Part shown: one piece after another, positions 1 through 11,037 of the stretch | How the letters are laid out: every line of letters starts with the position of its first letter | How positions within the stretch are numbered: position 1 is the first letter of the stretch | Assembly: GCA_040880525.1 (NCBI GenBank) | Contig: JBBDIG010000024.1 | Location: forward strand, 76,522 to 136,359 | Reading direction: 5' to 3' | From: Bacteroidia bacterium | GTDB taxonomy: Bacteria; Bacteroidota; Bacteroidia; CAILMK01; JBBDIG01 | DNA: 59,838 bases | The notes under the pieces: model-generated | The model's input: the letters and a program-made list of their open reading frames with translations, nothing else | Database searches by the model: none | Told to the model about the DNA's origin: nothing | Translations under genes and position numbers: made by a program

Positions 1-1459
<1,459 letters not shown>

Positions 1460-1570
1460 TTAAAAATAATATTTCCCCGCAACCGGTTTTTTGATAACAG
1501 GTGTAATTCAAAAATTTTTGGATAAAAAACTGGAAGGAAAGAGGAATTCCCGTGCCCACGGGTCGCAAAA

Positions 1571-2329
1571 TTACGAACCTGAGGTGTTTTGTCTCAAAAA
1601 ATCTTCGGCCTTTGCCAAATCTTCAGGCGTATCAATGGCCAGAGAATCTTGAGAAGTCATGGCGGTGTGGATGGAATAGCCATGTTCCAGCCAGCGGAGT
1701 TGTTCGAGAGCTTCGGCTTCCTCTAGTTTGGAGGGCGGCAAATTAACGATCTGCTGCAGTATATGGGAGCGGAAGCCGTAAATGCCCAAATGCCTGAAGT
1801 ATTGAACTTTTTCCATCCAGGCGGCATGTGCCTGGCCACGCACAAAAGGAATAGGAGTCCGGCTGAAATACAGCGCCTCGTTCTTCGCATTTATCACTAC
1901 TTTCACGATGTTGGGATCAGAAAGCAATTTGGGATCTTTTAAGGGCTGGATCAAGGTTGCGATCTTAACAAGTGGATTCTTTAGCAGGGAAGCAAGAAGG
2001 TCAATTTGTTCCGGATCTATAAATGGCTCATCTCCCTGGATGTTGATGACGGCATCGAATTGCTTACCTGATTTAAGGAGAGCTTCCGCACAGCGATCAG
2101 TTCCTGAAAGATGATGCGTACCTGTGAGAACTGCTTCGCCACCGAACTGCCTGACCTGCGCATAAATATCAGCATGATCTGTGGCTACAACAACCGCGTT
2201 TAAAGAAGCTGATCTCTTTGCGGCTTCATAAACCCATTGGATGACGGGCTTTCCGCTTAGGAGTGCCAGGGGCTTTCCTGGGAATCGCGAAGAGCCAAAG
2301 CGTGCCGGAATGATGGCTATAATTTTCAT
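1571..2329 (-). CDS. kdsB: 3-deoxy-manno-octulosonate cytidylyltransferase
   Basis: KdsB activates KDO with CTP to give CMP-KDO for the inner core of LPS in the cytoplasm. The 252-residue protein starts [21 protein letters not shown], the CTP-binding signature of this nucleotidyltransferase family, and has INIQGDEPFI around residue 95 that contributes metal and sugar binding. Length matches the family. Its ATG overlaps the lolD stop by one base (TGATG), so the two are probably translationally coupled on one mRNA. The neighbour lolD is also an envelope gene. Confidence 0.95.
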   Translation of the reverse strand: MKIIAIIPARFGSSRFPGKPLALLSGKPVIQWVYEAAKRSASLNAVVVATDHADIYAQVRQFGGEAVLTGTHHLSGTDRCAEALLKSGKQFDAVINIQGDEPFIDPEQIDLLASLLKNPLVKIATLIQPLKDPKLLSDPNIVKVVINAKNEALYFSRTPIPFVRGQAHAAWMEKVQYFRHLGIYGFRSHILQQIVNLPPSKLEEAEALEQLRWLEHGYSIHTAMTSQDSLAIDTPEDLAKAEDFLRQNTSGS

Positions 2330-2979
2330 CAGGCAAGGTATCCGTCCACCATTGTCAATTGGCGATCTGCCATTTCTGCCAGGCCCAGATTGTGGGTCAC
2401 AATGATAAAGGTCTGGTTGAATTGTTTCCGAAGCTGAAAGAAAAGCTTGTGCAGATCATTCGCAGAGTTGGTGTCCAGGTTTCCTGAAGGCTCATCCGCG
2501 AGTACTACTGCGGGATTATTCATAAGAGCCCTTGCCACGGCCACTCGTTGTTGCTCTCCGCCTGAGAGTTGACCCGGCTTATGTTTTTCCCGCTGAGACA
2601 GTCCCAGCAGTCCCAGCAATTCACGGGCGCGGCCAGACGCCTCGTTTTTGTCCTGCCCGGCAATAAAGGCGGGAATGCAGACATTCTCCAGCGCTGTAAA
2701 TTCCGGTAGCAGATGATGAAACTGAAAGATAAACCCGATATGGTTATTCCTGAAAGCGGCTATTTTCCTAGATGGAAGATTATTGAGCAAAACATTATTG
2801 ATGGTTACATCTCCGCTGTCAGGCTGGTCTATGGTGCCGATAATATGAAGCAATGTGCTTTTCCCTGCGCCTGAAGGTCCTACTATACTCACAACTTCGC
2901 CAGCTTCTACTTTTAGAGACACATCCTTGAGTACTTTCAGGTCTCCATAGCTGCGGGTTACATGGTTTGCAATAATCAT
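2329..2979 (-). CDS. lolD: Lipoprotein-releasing ABC transporter ATP-binding protein
   Basis: This is the ATPase of a LolCDE-type transporter that extracts outer-membrane lipoproteins from the inner membrane. The 216-residue protein has Walker [10 protein letters not shown] near residue 34, the ABC signature [15 protein letters not shown], Walker [10 protein letters not shown] followed by NLDT, and the switch histidine in IVTHN. The MacB/LolD/FtsE group is hard to separate by sequence alone, but the length and Q-loop region ([18 protein letters not shown]) are typical of LolD. The permease genes are not in the window, so the partner is inferred. It lies upstream of kdsB with a one-base overlap. 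Confidence 0.85.
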   Translation of the reverse strand: MIIANHVTRSYGDLKVLKDVSLKVEAGEVVSIVGPSGAGKSTLLHIIGTIDQPDSGDVTINNVLLNNLPSRKIAAFRNNHIGFIFQFHHLLPEFTALENVCIPAFIAGQDKNEASGRARELLGLLGLSQREKHKPGQLSGGEQQRVAVARALMNNPAVVLADEPSGNLDTNSANDLHKLFFQLRKQFNQTFIIVTHNLGLAEMADRQLTMVDGYLA

Positions 2980-3084
2980 TTGTCATAAAATTTGAAGGGG
3001 CGAAAATATGGAGATGTCTTCGCTTATCCTGATGCTATGCCATAAAGGGCGGAGTTTACAGGAACGGATCAGGCGGAGTATTCT

Positions 3085-6000
3085 TTACCGGATGAGTGTG
3101 AGCGTGCCGCTGTAATTGAAGCGGTCGCGGTTATTTTCCACCTCAATGGAATAGATGTACACGTCTTCGGCTGCAAGCTTATCTTTATGAAAGCCATCCC
3201 AGGCAGGATTTAGTCCAACTTCATTAAAAACCTCCTCACCCCAGCGATTGTATATCTTCATTGAGATATACTTGTGGTTGCTGGAGGTTACCTCAAAAGT
3301 GTCGTTGATAAAATCCCCATCCGGTGAGAATGCTGTGGGAATGTAGACCACCGGTTCAAAGTTCCCGCATATTGTGTTGCTCCAGGAAGCTTCCTGGTCA
3401 GTTCCATTTTCTATTGCCCTTATTCGGTAGCATTGGGTATAGCCATCAAGTCCCACATCCAGTTGCCGAACCGTATCCTGTACGTTTTGCCGGTAAAGTT
3501 TGTACGATGTCTCCTCATTTAGTTTTCTGTGTATTTCATACCGGGCCACGCCTTGTTCCCAGCCATGATAGCCATTCCAGCTAAGATTCATTCCTGCATC
3601 ATCTTGTTTACCTCCATCCAGCAAAATTGAATTGTGGGTACTGGAAAGCAAGGTGCTGTTGCAGAGATTTTCAGTTTTTACGGTGTAATAGTATGGTGTT
3701 TCGGATGTCTGTACATCAGTGTCAATATAATTCAGGGTCATACTATTGAACGTTCCTATACTTTGTTCTTCGCTGCCATTCAATGATCTGCCTAACCGGT
3801 AAGATTTATTAAAGTAATCATCATTATTAATTTCCCATTTAATTTCGATGTCGCGTTCATTATCCTCTAATGTTGTTACAACCTCCATCCTCAGCATGGC
3901 GCCATCCAGCACAAGTGGCAATGAAATAGTATCGCCCTGGCAGCCAAAATCGGAAGTTTCTGATACTTCCAGTAATCCCGGACCATGTTCGTTCCAGTCA
4001 ATGATTACTTCTGCCGAACTGTCTCTGGAAGTTATAGTACCATTCTGTACCCACCAGGTATAAGTGGACGCAGGCATTCCTTCCACCCGGTAAGCCAGGC
4101 CTTGATTGTTTTCAACGCAAACAGTATCCTCACCCAAGATCTCCGTAATTTCCGGAACAGGATGCACCTTTATCACCAATTGTTTTAATGGACCTTCGCA
4201 TCCGTAAAAGCTTTTTTCAATACAAGTGATAGTATAATCTCCATCACTATTCCATGAGGCAGTGATGGTGTCATTACCATCTCCTGAAAAAGCTACGTGA
4301 TCCTTTATCGTCCAATGGAAGGTTGAGCTATCAAAGCCAGAAACGTGATAAGACAAATCCTGACCCTCACATAATGCTACCTCACCGCTTATGCCTGAAG
4401 TTAGAGGATTCGGTTTCAGTGCTACATTTTTCTGAACCGGATCGCCTATGCATGGAAGGCCATTTACCGAATCGTAACTTGTTTCCTGCACGGATAAAAG
4501 CGCATTACCGAAGGTGCCCCAGTCTATATTTATATGGTTTAGTCCATTAGGTGATACAAAAGAACCTCCACTGACATTCCAGGTATAATTGCTGCCGTTT
4601 GTGGGAGATACAAAATAGGGTTCTGATTGAGTCAATTCACAAAGGAGGGAATCACCCATGATCGGCCCGGTTTGTAACCTGTAGCTAATCACGATAGGAA
4701 CATTCAGGGTATCACTCACGCAACCGAGGCTAGTGGTTTCCAGCACTTTGATAGTGCCGAATCCGGAATCCCCCCAATTTATGCGGATGTCAGGACTATT
4801 GCCTCCGCCTGTCTGAATGCCCCGATCAACAAACCAGGAGTAGGTAGAATTTCTTGTATCATCCACCCAATATCTGATCATTCGAGAATTAGGACAAACC
4901 GTTCTGGTTCCAAAGACTGTATCAATGATTATTTTTTGAATATCAACTGCAAAGCGTACTGTTTCACCCGCGCAGCCATGCACATTGGTTTCCACTACCT
5001 CAATTTCACCGGTACCTTCTGAATTCCAATTTATGGTGACGTTGCCGGTTCCCTGCCCGTTTTCAATGGTACCGCCCTTAGCACCCCATTTATAGGTTGA
5101 ACCCGGAGTGTGGCTGATTGAATATGGATAGCTTCCATCAAAGCAAGGCTTGCTGTTGCCGGTAATTGCTTTACCCTGCGGTCTTGGGAAAATAGTTATA
5201 TTGATAGTGTCAAGAGATTCGCACAGTATATTATAAGTCCGGAGCACATATTTTCTGACAGCCGGATTTTGTGTGGAATTAAGCAGTGTGAGTTGTGGGT
5301 TGGAAATGTCTGCCTGAGATAAACCTGCAGTGGTAAGCCATTGATAAGAAAGTGAAGGATCCGGGGAGGCAGGACCAATTAGAATGGTATCACCTGAGCA
5401 AAAAGAGAGATCAGTTCCTGCATCTGCTACAGGAACCGGGATGATCTTTACCTTCTTGAAAAGGGTATCTATTGAACAATTCTTGGGGCCGGTGATTATG
5501 AGCCGCACTTCACCTTGCCCGCTTCCGTTCCAGTTGACATTGATTGCTTCAGAAGTATTTCCGGACGTAATAGTGCCGCCTGTAACGTACCATTCATATT
5601 TAGCTCCGTCTTTGGGAATTTCATAGCGGGCATTTTTTTTAAATTCACAGATACTATCAGGCCCTTCGATCTGATTGGGCGGATAATATTGTTCTACTGT
5701 AATGGTGTATCTAATATTCAGCGTTTTTGACGGGCAGCCTTTATCTGTGGCCTGAGCCGAAAAGAAATAGGGAGCACTTCGGCCATGGCTGCAGTTGGTT
5801 TGCCATCGGAAGCGGCTGGAAAGAGTGTCTTTACCCCTCAGGTTGTTTAGTGTTGCGAGAGGAGGCGGTATTTCCCCAATCTCGAAAATAGACCCGCTAT
5901 AGTTTATGACTACGCTATCAGTATCTGAAACAGTAATATCGAATTCCAGGAGTTCGCCTGCCTGAATGGTGTAATTGGTAACAGGGGATCCTGTTTCTGC

Positions 6001-6897
6001 AATTAATTTCGGTGTGGGATTAGGCGGGCAGGTGATCGCAATAATCTGGACATCGCGTATCGTAGAACCGAGATACTCACCATCACGGTATTCTTTTACC
6101 TCTATTGCCAGAGCATACAAGCCCTGGGTAGGCACCCTCACGGTCGTTATTCCCGTAACAGGATCAATGGATGATGATCCGGAAACTCCGAGAGGATTAC
6201 TAAGGCTATAACCGGGATTGTATGATACCTTAGGTAAAGGGGATGGCAGAATATCTGAAGGAGAAGGAGCCGGATCAAGTGCGGTACCGCCATCCAGAGG
6301 CCAGGATATTTCATATACGAGTGAATCTCCATCCGGATCCGTAGCCTGATTTCCCAGTGCGATCTCATCATTTATGCAGATAAAAGGAGCCGGTATTCCT
6401 GTGAAAACAGGGGAACTGTTTTGCAGCGTGGTAGGTGGAATGAAACTATAGTAAGTCTGCCCCATTTGCGGAAGATTGGTGAGATCGTTCCGGCAACAGC
6501 GGACGTGGCTCAGATGGTAGCCTAGGGCAGAGGCCGGAAGAATGATGGTATCGGTGTAAATACCCTGGCGTAAACAAACGTCAGGTTGAAAAGCGCAGTT
6601 GCTGCCTCCCGCTGGAGGATCAACAGATTTTTCCGATTTGAGTGACATTGACTTAACGCGAAACAGATTTCTGGATCCGTTATTAAGATAGATTCCTACA
6701 CTGAGTACAGGATCAAACGGAGTAGTCGAATTAAAGCAATCCCGGTACATATCAAGATGAATACGATACACGAACTCAGAACCTGACCGGCCAACATATT
6801 CGTACGACATGCTTCCACCCACCAGGTGACTTGCCTGACTATGAGTAAATGAGAAAATCAGCGCTATCACCAGGAGTAATTGCCTCCACCTGATCAT
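3085..6897 (-). CDS. Giant secreted surface protein, PKD-like repeats, type-B T9SS C-terminal domain
   Basis: A cell-surface or secreted protein of about 1270 residues. I place the start at 6897 because it begins directly with a signal peptide (MIRWRQLLLVIALIFSF, cleavage near SQA-SH); an in-frame ATG at 6945 would add 16 residues. After the signal comes a ~390-residue head (SHLVGGSMSYEY, CCRN, DPDGDSLVY, EVKEYRDGEYLGSTIRD). Then follow about seven Ig/PKD-like repeats of 85-100 residues, each with a Cys near the start, a W in a G-T/W-turn and a Cys near the end. Two FN3-like segments come next, and then a C-terminal domain starting PVVYIPTAFSPDGDFINDTF, with IYNRWGEEVF and AWDG. That tail is the gliding-motility-associated (CHU_C, type B) T9SS signal. 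Function is probably adhesion; no catalytic motif is visible. Confidence 0.9.
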   Translation of the reverse strand: MIRWRQLLLVIALIFSFTHSQASHLVGGSMSYEYVGRSGSEFVYRIHLDMYRDCFNSTTPFDPVLSVGIYLNNGSRNLFRVKSMSLKSEKSVDPPAGGSNCAFQPDVCLRQGIYTDTIILPASALGYHLSHVRCCRNDLTNLPQMGQTYYSFIPPTTLQNSSPVFTGIPAPFICINDEIALGNQATDPDGDSLVYEISWPLDGGTALDPAPSPSDILPSPLPKVSYNPGYSLSNPLGVSGSSSIDPVTGITTVRVPTQGLYALAIEVKEYRDGEYLGSTIRDVQIIAITCPPNPTPKLIAETGSPVTNYTIQAGELLEFDITVSDTDSVVINYSGSIFEIGEIPPPLATLNNLRGKDTLSSRFRWQTNCSHGRSAPYFFSAQATDKGCPSKTLNIRYTITVEQYYPPNQIEGPDSICEFKKNARYEIPKDGAKYEWYVTGGTITSGNTSEAINVNWNGSGQGEVRLIITGPKNCSIDTLFKKVKIIPVPVADAGTDLSFCSGDTILIGPASPDPSLSYQWLTTAGLSQADISNPQLTLLNSTQNPAVRKYVLRTYNILCESLDTINITIFPRPQGKAITGNSKPCFDGSYPYSISHTPGSTYKWGAKGGTIENGQGTGNVTINWNSEGTGEIEVVETNVHGCAGETVRFAVDIQKIIIDTVFGTRTVCPNSRMIRYWVDDTRNSTYSWFVDRGIQTGGGNSPDIRINWGDSGFGTIKVLETTSLGCVSDTLNVPIVISYRLQTGPIMGDSLLCELTQSEPYFVSPTNGSNYTWNVSGGSFVSPNGLNHINIDWGTFGNALLSVQETSYDSVNGLPCIGDPVQKNVALKPNPLTSGISGEVALCEGQDLSYHVSGFDSSTFHWTIKDHVAFSGDGNDTITASWNSDGDYTITCIEKSFYGCEGPLKQLVIKVHPVPEITEILGEDTVCVENNQGLAYRVEGMPASTYTWWVQNGTITSRDSSAEVIIDWNEHGPGLLEVSETSDFGCQGDTISLPLVLDGAMLRMEVVTTLEDNERDIEIKWEINNDDYFNKSYRLGRSLNGSEEQSIGTFNSMTLNYIDTDVQTSETPYYYTVKTENLCNSTLLSSTHNSILLDGGKQDDAGMNLSWNGYHGWEQGVARYEIHRKLNEETSYKLYRQNVQDTVRQLDVGLDGYTQCYRIRAIENGTDQEASWSNTICGNFEPVVYIPTAFSPDGDFINDTFEVTSSNHKYISMKIYNRWGEEVFNEVGLNPAWDGFHKDKLAAEDVYIYSIEVENNRDRFNYSGTLTLIR

Positions 6898-7167
6898 GCG
6901 ATCTGGCGTAGGTGAAATGGCCTTATGTGTTGGAGAATGCAACATTTTTACAGCGCTGAAGATAAGGTGTCTTTCCTAAATTATGAAGCAGGTCTTCTTA
7001 AAAAGTCTAAATTGACTACTGTGATCAATGTCTTGATCCTTAACAAAGTTCTACAATTTCTTAAACATTCTATTTTTGATTTCCCGCCATTTATTTTAGT
7101 CCGGATGCTTCGCTTCACAGAATTTTTCCAGCGACAATAACCAGTATTATTACCGAAGGTGGTATGA

Positions 7168-7386
7168 ATGGATATTATTGCTGGATTATTGACCTTTGCT
7201 GCATCACTCCTAAATTTTACAGATGCCATGATATTTAAAAGGATGTTGCACTATTTAAACATATTCAGCAAGGATGAAAACGCCAGGGGCAACATAAACC
7301 TGAAAATGATGCATGGGATAAACCGAATCTCAATATTGCTTTTTCTGATCTGCCTTATTGTCATTATTTATAGATACATTTTTTGA
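7168..7386 (+). CDS. Possible small membrane protein (72 residues)
   Basis: An ATG-started frame of 72 residues lies between the divergent giant surface-protein gene and the zinc peptidase gene. It has a hydrophobic N-terminus (about residues 1-20), a charged middle containing NIFSKDENARGN, and a strong hydrophobic C-terminal segment (about residues 52-71, ISILLFLICLIVIIYRYIF). This suggests two membrane passes. A purine-rich stretch (GAAGGTGG) sits 6-13 bases before the ATG. It ends 61 bases before the zinc peptidase start on the same strand and could be co-transcribed with it. I do not recognise the family, and antisense frames of similar size exist here, so the call is tentative. Confidence 0.4.
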   Translation: MDIIAGLLTFAASLLNFTDAMIFKRMLHYLNIFSKDENARGNINLKMMHGINRISILLFLICLIVIIYRYIF

Positions 7387-7447
7387 CATTGGGATTAGCA
7401 TTTAATTTGATAACGGCACTTTCACAAATACTAAAGAAAATTCAAAC

Positions 7448-8131
7448 ATGGGATACATAGTGCTTTTAGTTCTTATCACCCTGGCAAGTGCAGGTGTAAG
7501 CTGGCGATTCAAGAAAAAATTCAAGCAATACTCGAAGGAGCCCTTGCTTGCAGGGGTCACAGGTGCTGAAGTCGCAAAGCGAATGCTGCATGATAGCGGA
7601 ATTTATGATGTAGAAGTACTCTCAGTCGGGGGCTCGTTAAGCGATCATTATAACCCTATGAAAAAGACCGTGAACCTTAGCCCGGACGTTTATAATGGGC
7701 GCTCGATCGCTGCCGCTGCAGTTGCCGCTCATGAATGCGGACACGCGGTGCAACACGCAAAAGCCTATAGCTGGCTTTACATGAGAAGCGCATTGGTGCC
7801 AATCGTTTCTGTCTCAAATAACTTTGTTCCCTTCCTGCTCATCGCGGGAATTATCGCCATTGCAGTTTTCCAGGTTCCCTGGGTATTGATGGCAGCGCTC
7901 GTCCTTTTTGCATTCAGTACGCTTTTTAGCTTCATTACTCTGCCTGTGGAATTTGATGCCAGCAACCGCGCCTTGTTATGGCTTAATCAGACAAATATCA
8001 CATCGCCAGATGAACACGGACAAGCGAAAGACGCTCTTAAATGGGCTGCTATGACTTACGTAGTGGCCGCCTTAGCTTCTCTGGCAACATTGCTATACTA
8101 TCTTTCCATTTTCCTGGGAAGCCGCGACTAA
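7448..8131 (+). CDS. Membrane-bound zinc metallopeptidase, YugP family
   Basis: A 227-residue integral membrane protein of the neutral zinc metallopeptidase family typified by YugP (PF04298). The N-terminus is a membrane anchor (MGYIVLLVLITLASAGVSW). The zinc-binding HECGHAVQH motif (His95, Glu96, His99) lies on the cytoplasmic-type loop, and further hydrophobic segments follow at roughly 117-160 and 205-222. The downstream LPVEFDASNRA motif, with the third ligand candidate, is conserved in the family. The physiological substrate is unknown. Its stop overlaps the stop of the convergent DUF4296 gene by four bases. Confidence 0.88.
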   Translation: MGYIVLLVLITLASAGVSWRFKKKFKQYSKEPLLAGVTGAEVAKRMLHDSGIYDVEVLSVGGSLSDHYNPMKKTVNLSPDVYNGRSIAAAAVAAHECGHAVQHAKAYSWLYMRSALVPIVSVSNNFVPFLLIAGIIAIAVFQVPWVLMAALVLFAFSTLFSFITLPVEFDASNRALLWLNQTNITSPDEHGQAKDALKWAAMTYVVAALASLATLLYYLSIFLGSRD

Positions 8132-8490
8132 TTATTTGATGGATTCCCTTCATTAAGACGGGAAATTACTTTGGCTTCTATCTTCTCCATCATCTCAGGA
8201 TGGCGCAGATAGAAGCCAAAACTTGTATCAAACTCTTGCTTAGTCACTCCATTTTCTTTATATACTGCTTCATAAAATAAGGGAGCTACCCTGGCAGCAC
8301 TATCGCCATATATATTGTTTGAGGCCATATATGCCTCTGAAAGATGAATGTCCATCATGATGTCTACCATCTTTTCCTGGTTTATCACATATTCAGGTAT
8401 TGTTTCAGAACTATCTGAACATCGCTGAAAAAAAACCATAGTAAACAGTAGAGATACGAGGAGTAAATAAGTTGATCGCAAAATGAGCAT
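8128..8490 (-). CDS. DUF4296 putative lipoprotein
   Basis: A small exported protein of the Bacteroidota family DUF4296, function unknown. Mature part: about 95 residues with IPEYVINQEKMVDIMMDIHLSEA followed by a helical region and FGFYLRHPEMMEKIEAKVISRL, the pattern of the family. The N-terminus is a hydrophobic signal ending in FFQRCSDSS; the cysteine is a likely lipidation site, although Arg at -1 is unusual for a lipobox. The start is uncertain: ATG at 8508, ATG at 8490 and TTG at 8481 are all in frame. The two ATGs overlap the divergent yggS start at 8483; the TTG just avoids it. Confidence 0.75.
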   Translation of the reverse strand: MLILRSTYLLLVSLLFTMVFFQRCSDSSETIPEYVINQEKMVDIMMDIHLSEAYMASNNIYGDSAARVAPLFYEAVYKENGVTKQEFDTSFGFYLRHPEMMEKIEAKVISRLNEGNPSNN

Positions 8491-9142
8491 AGTTGATAAT
8501 CTCCGCAAAATAAAGGAAGAATTGCCTCAGGAAGTAAAGTTGGTTGCGGTGAGCAAAACCCATCCCGCTTCGCTGGTAATGGAAGCCTTCACTGCAGGCC
8601 ACAATATTTTTGGTGAAAATAAAGTGCAGGAAATTGTTGCGAAGCAGGAGGAACTGCTACAGGATTTGGAGTGGCATTTCATCGGCCATTTGCAACGAAA
8701 TAAGGTGAAGTTGCTCATTCCCTTCGTTCATCTCATTCATAGCATAGACAGTCCGCGCTTGCTCCGCGAAGTAGATAAACAGGCTCGGAAAGCAGGGCGC
8801 ACGGTTGATTGCCTTTTGCAGGTACACATCGCGAAAGAGGAAACCAAGTTTGGATTTTCAAAAGAGGAATTGATCAGCCTGGTTGAAAGCGAAGAATTTA
8901 AAAGCCTGAGTTCGGTAAAAATACGGGGCCTTATGGGGATGGCAACTTTTACTGAAAACGATACACAGATAAGGGCAGAATTCCGGAAGCTAAAGAATTT
9001 ATTTGACTGGCTCAGAAAGGAAAAATTCGCGGATGGGGAGTTTGATCAGCTCTCTATGGGCATGAGCAACGACTGGAAAATAGCCGTGGAAGAAGGCAGC
9101 ACCATTGTGCGTATTGGCAGCGCAATTTTTGGCGAACGCTGA
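8483..9142 (+). CDS. yggS: PLP homeostasis protein, YggS/PROSC family
   Basis: A 219-residue pyridoxal-phosphate-binding protein that buffers PLP and affects B6 and amino-acid balance; no enzymatic activity is established for the family. The PLP lysine is Lys25 in VAVSKTHP. Also visible are FGENKVQEI, EWHFIGHLQRNK, IHSIDS, KFGF, IRGLMGM, LSMGMSNDW and the phosphate-binding VRIGSAIFG tail, all family hallmarks. Full-length. The ATG at 8483 lies inside the possible 5' end of the divergent DUF4296 gene, so its promoter must sit in that gene or it is read through from the zinc peptidase gene. Confidence 0.95.
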   Translation: MSIVDNLRKIKEELPQEVKLVAVSKTHPASLVMEAFTAGHNIFGENKVQEIVAKQEELLQDLEWHFIGHLQRNKVKLLIPFVHLIHSIDSPRLLREVDKQARKAGRTVDCLLQVHIAKEETKFGFSKEELISLVESEEFKSLSSVKIRGLMGMATFTENDTQIRAEFRKLKNLFDWLRKEKFADGEFDQLSMGMSNDWKIAVEEGSTIVRIGSAIFGER

Positions 9143-9273
9143 AATAGCAGATTTGAATGGCAGGTTTCCTCTATGCTGCCGCTTGGATAATTCCCGGTGA
9201 AAACAGCACCTTTACCAAAATTGATAGTGAAACAGGATGCCTTGTTCACCAGAGCAGTCACCTTTCGGTTCCG

Positions 9274-9281
9274 TATTTTTG
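9274..9281 (+). promoter_or_regulatory. Candidate -7 promoter element (TATTTTTG) for the paaN-like gene
   Basis: TATTTTTG matches the Bacteroidota sigma-ABfr -7 consensus TAnnTTTG and would give a leader of about 25 bases before the ATG at 9312. No clear -33 TTTG is present at the expected spacing, so this rests on the -7 element and position alone. Confidence 0.3.
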
Positions 9282-9311
9282 CCGATCAATTTCATCCCAA
9301 AAATCAAAAAC

Positions 9312-10967
9312 ATGAATCTTTTCGAAAAGCATAAGGAAACACTTCAGAATGCTATAAAAGCGATACATGAGCGGACATTCTTTGCCGCTTTCCCGGAACA
9401 TCCCAAAGCGTATGGTGAAGATGCTCCCGGCCAGGGAGAGGCTCAATTCCAGCAAACACGAAATAATCATTTTGGGGGACTAAATGATAAAGATGCAACC
9501 GGCTGGATAGGAGAGGAGACCTCACCCTATACACAGGAGAAACTGGGAGTAAAGTATCCGGAAATAGATGTAGCTACCCTGGTAAGAAATGCCGGGAAGG
9601 CAGGAAAAAATTGGAGGAAAGCATCTCCGGCTGAACGGGCAGGCTTGCTCATGGATAGCCTGGATAAAATGAAAGATCGCTTTTTTGAGATCGGTCATGC
9701 CACGCAGCATACCACCGGACAGTCCTTCATCATGTCCTTCCAGGCATCGGGCCCACATGCGGCTGACCGGGCGTTGGAAGCCATTGCATTGGGATATCAT
9801 GAACTTACCCGCTTTCCTGAAAATGCAGAATGGGAAAAGCCAATGGGCAAATTTAATGTGAAGCTCAAAAAGAGCTGGAAACCAGTGCCACGAGGAACAG
9901 GGCTGGTCATCGGCTGTTCCACCTTTCCTGTCTGGAATAGTATTCCTGGAATATATGCAAGCCTCGTCACCGGAAATCCTGTCATTGTAAAACCACATCC
10001 TGGTGCGGTGTATCCCATCGCCATTGTAGTGGCGTGCATTCAGCAGGCGCTGACTGACAATGGATTGGACCCTGATATTTGCCAGCTTGCTGTGGATACG
10101 CATGGCAATCCCGTTACCAAGAAATTGGCAGAGCATAACAACGTAAAACTGATTGACTATACTGGCGGACCCTCTTTCGGAGACTATATTGAAAAGCTGC
10201 CGGGAAAAATCACCTTTACCGAGAAGGCAGGCGTAAACTCCGTTATTCTTGATTCCGTAAATTCACTGGATCCTGTTTTCCAGAATCTCTCATTTGCCAT
10301 CAGCCTCTATTCAGGCCAGATGTGTACAGCTCCGCAAAACATATTCATACCGGAAGGCGGAATAAAAACGGCAGAAGGAAACCTGACATACGAAGAAGTG
10401 GTGCAGAAACTGGCCGCAAACATTAAGGGATTGGTTACACATCCTAAAATGGGCGCTGGCACTTTGGGCGCAATCCAGAATCCTGCAACGCGGGAGCGGG
10501 TCGCACATGCCAAAAACTTAGGCGGCCATGTAGTGCTGGAGCCGGAAGATGTGCAAAATCCTGAGTTTGCCAATGCCCTCATCTCCGCCCCGGTGGTTGT
10601 GGAAGTGGATGCCACTAACAAGGACATATTTTCAGAGGAACGTTTCGGGCCGATTGTGTTGGTGGTAAAAACGAAAGATACAGGACACTCCGTGGAACTG
10701 GCGAGGGATCTGGCGATGGAAAAAGGTGCCATTACCTGTGGAGCCTACACCACGGATGCCGGTACGCGTGAAATGATTGCAGAAGAAATGGAGCAGGCAT
10801 TTACACCTGTTTCCTTCAATATGGTCGGACCTATCTGGATGAATCAGAATGCGGCATTCTCTGATTTCCACGTAACGGGAGGAAATCCTGCCGGCAATGC
10901 TTCCTTCACCAATCCTGAGTATGTAAACAAGCGTTTTGTCTGGGTTGGTCACCGGGAAGTGATTTGA
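9312..10967 (+). CDS. paaN: PaaN-like aldehyde dehydrogenase superfamily protein
   Basis: A 551-residue single-domain aldehyde dehydrogenase of the PaaN type named for phenylacetate degradation. The start at 9312 (MNLFEKHKETL) fits the family; an in-frame upstream ATG at 9237 adds 25 residues with no similarity that I recognise. Catalytic residues are the cysteine at about 338 in YSGQMCTAPQ and the glutamate at about 304 in FTEKAG. NAD(P)-binding segments are IVKPHPGAVYP and DYTGGPSFGDYIE. No C-terminal MaoC hydratase domain is present, unlike the bifunctional PaaZ form. No other paa gene is in the window, so the exact substrate is open; oxidation of a ring-cleavage semialdehyde is the family expectation. 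Confidence 0.85.
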   Translation: MNLFEKHKETLQNAIKAIHERTFFAAFPEHPKAYGEDAPGQGEAQFQQTRNNHFGGLNDKDATGWIGEETSPYTQEKLGVKYPEIDVATLVRNAGKAGKNWRKASPAERAGLLMDSLDKMKDRFFEIGHATQHTTGQSFIMSFQASGPHAADRALEAIALGYHELTRFPENAEWEKPMGKFNVKLKKSWKPVPRGTGLVIGCSTFPVWNSIPGIYASLVTGNPVIVKPHPGAVYPIAIVVACIQQALTDNGLDPDICQLAVDTHGNPVTKKLAEHNNVKLIDYTGGPSFGDYIEKLPGKITFTEKAGVNSVILDSVNSLDPVFQNLSFAISLYSGQMCTAPQNIFIPEGGIKTAEGNLTYEEVVQKLAANIKGLVTHPKMGAGTLGAIQNPATRERVAHAKNLGGHVVLEPEDVQNPEFANALISAPVVVEVDATNKDIFSEERFGPIVLVVKTKDTGHSVELARDLAMEKGAITCGAYTTDAGTREMIAEEMEQAFTPVSFNMVGPIWMNQNAAFSDFHVTGGNPAGNASFTNPEYVNKRFVWVGHREVI

Positions 10968-11037
10968 TGACAGAAAAGTATCCTCACCCATTTCATTTTA
11001 TTGCTTTCGGTGTAATACCAAAAGAAGCAATGCATTA

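Noticed and set aside
1549-1562. CCCGTG/CACGGG inverted repeat downstream of kdsB as a terminator
   Set aside because: Six-base stem, two-base loop and no following T-tract on the minus strand.
9522-10136. 204-codon antisense frame in the paaN-like gene
   Set aside because: Shadow frame; cysteine/histidine-rich noise without motif order.
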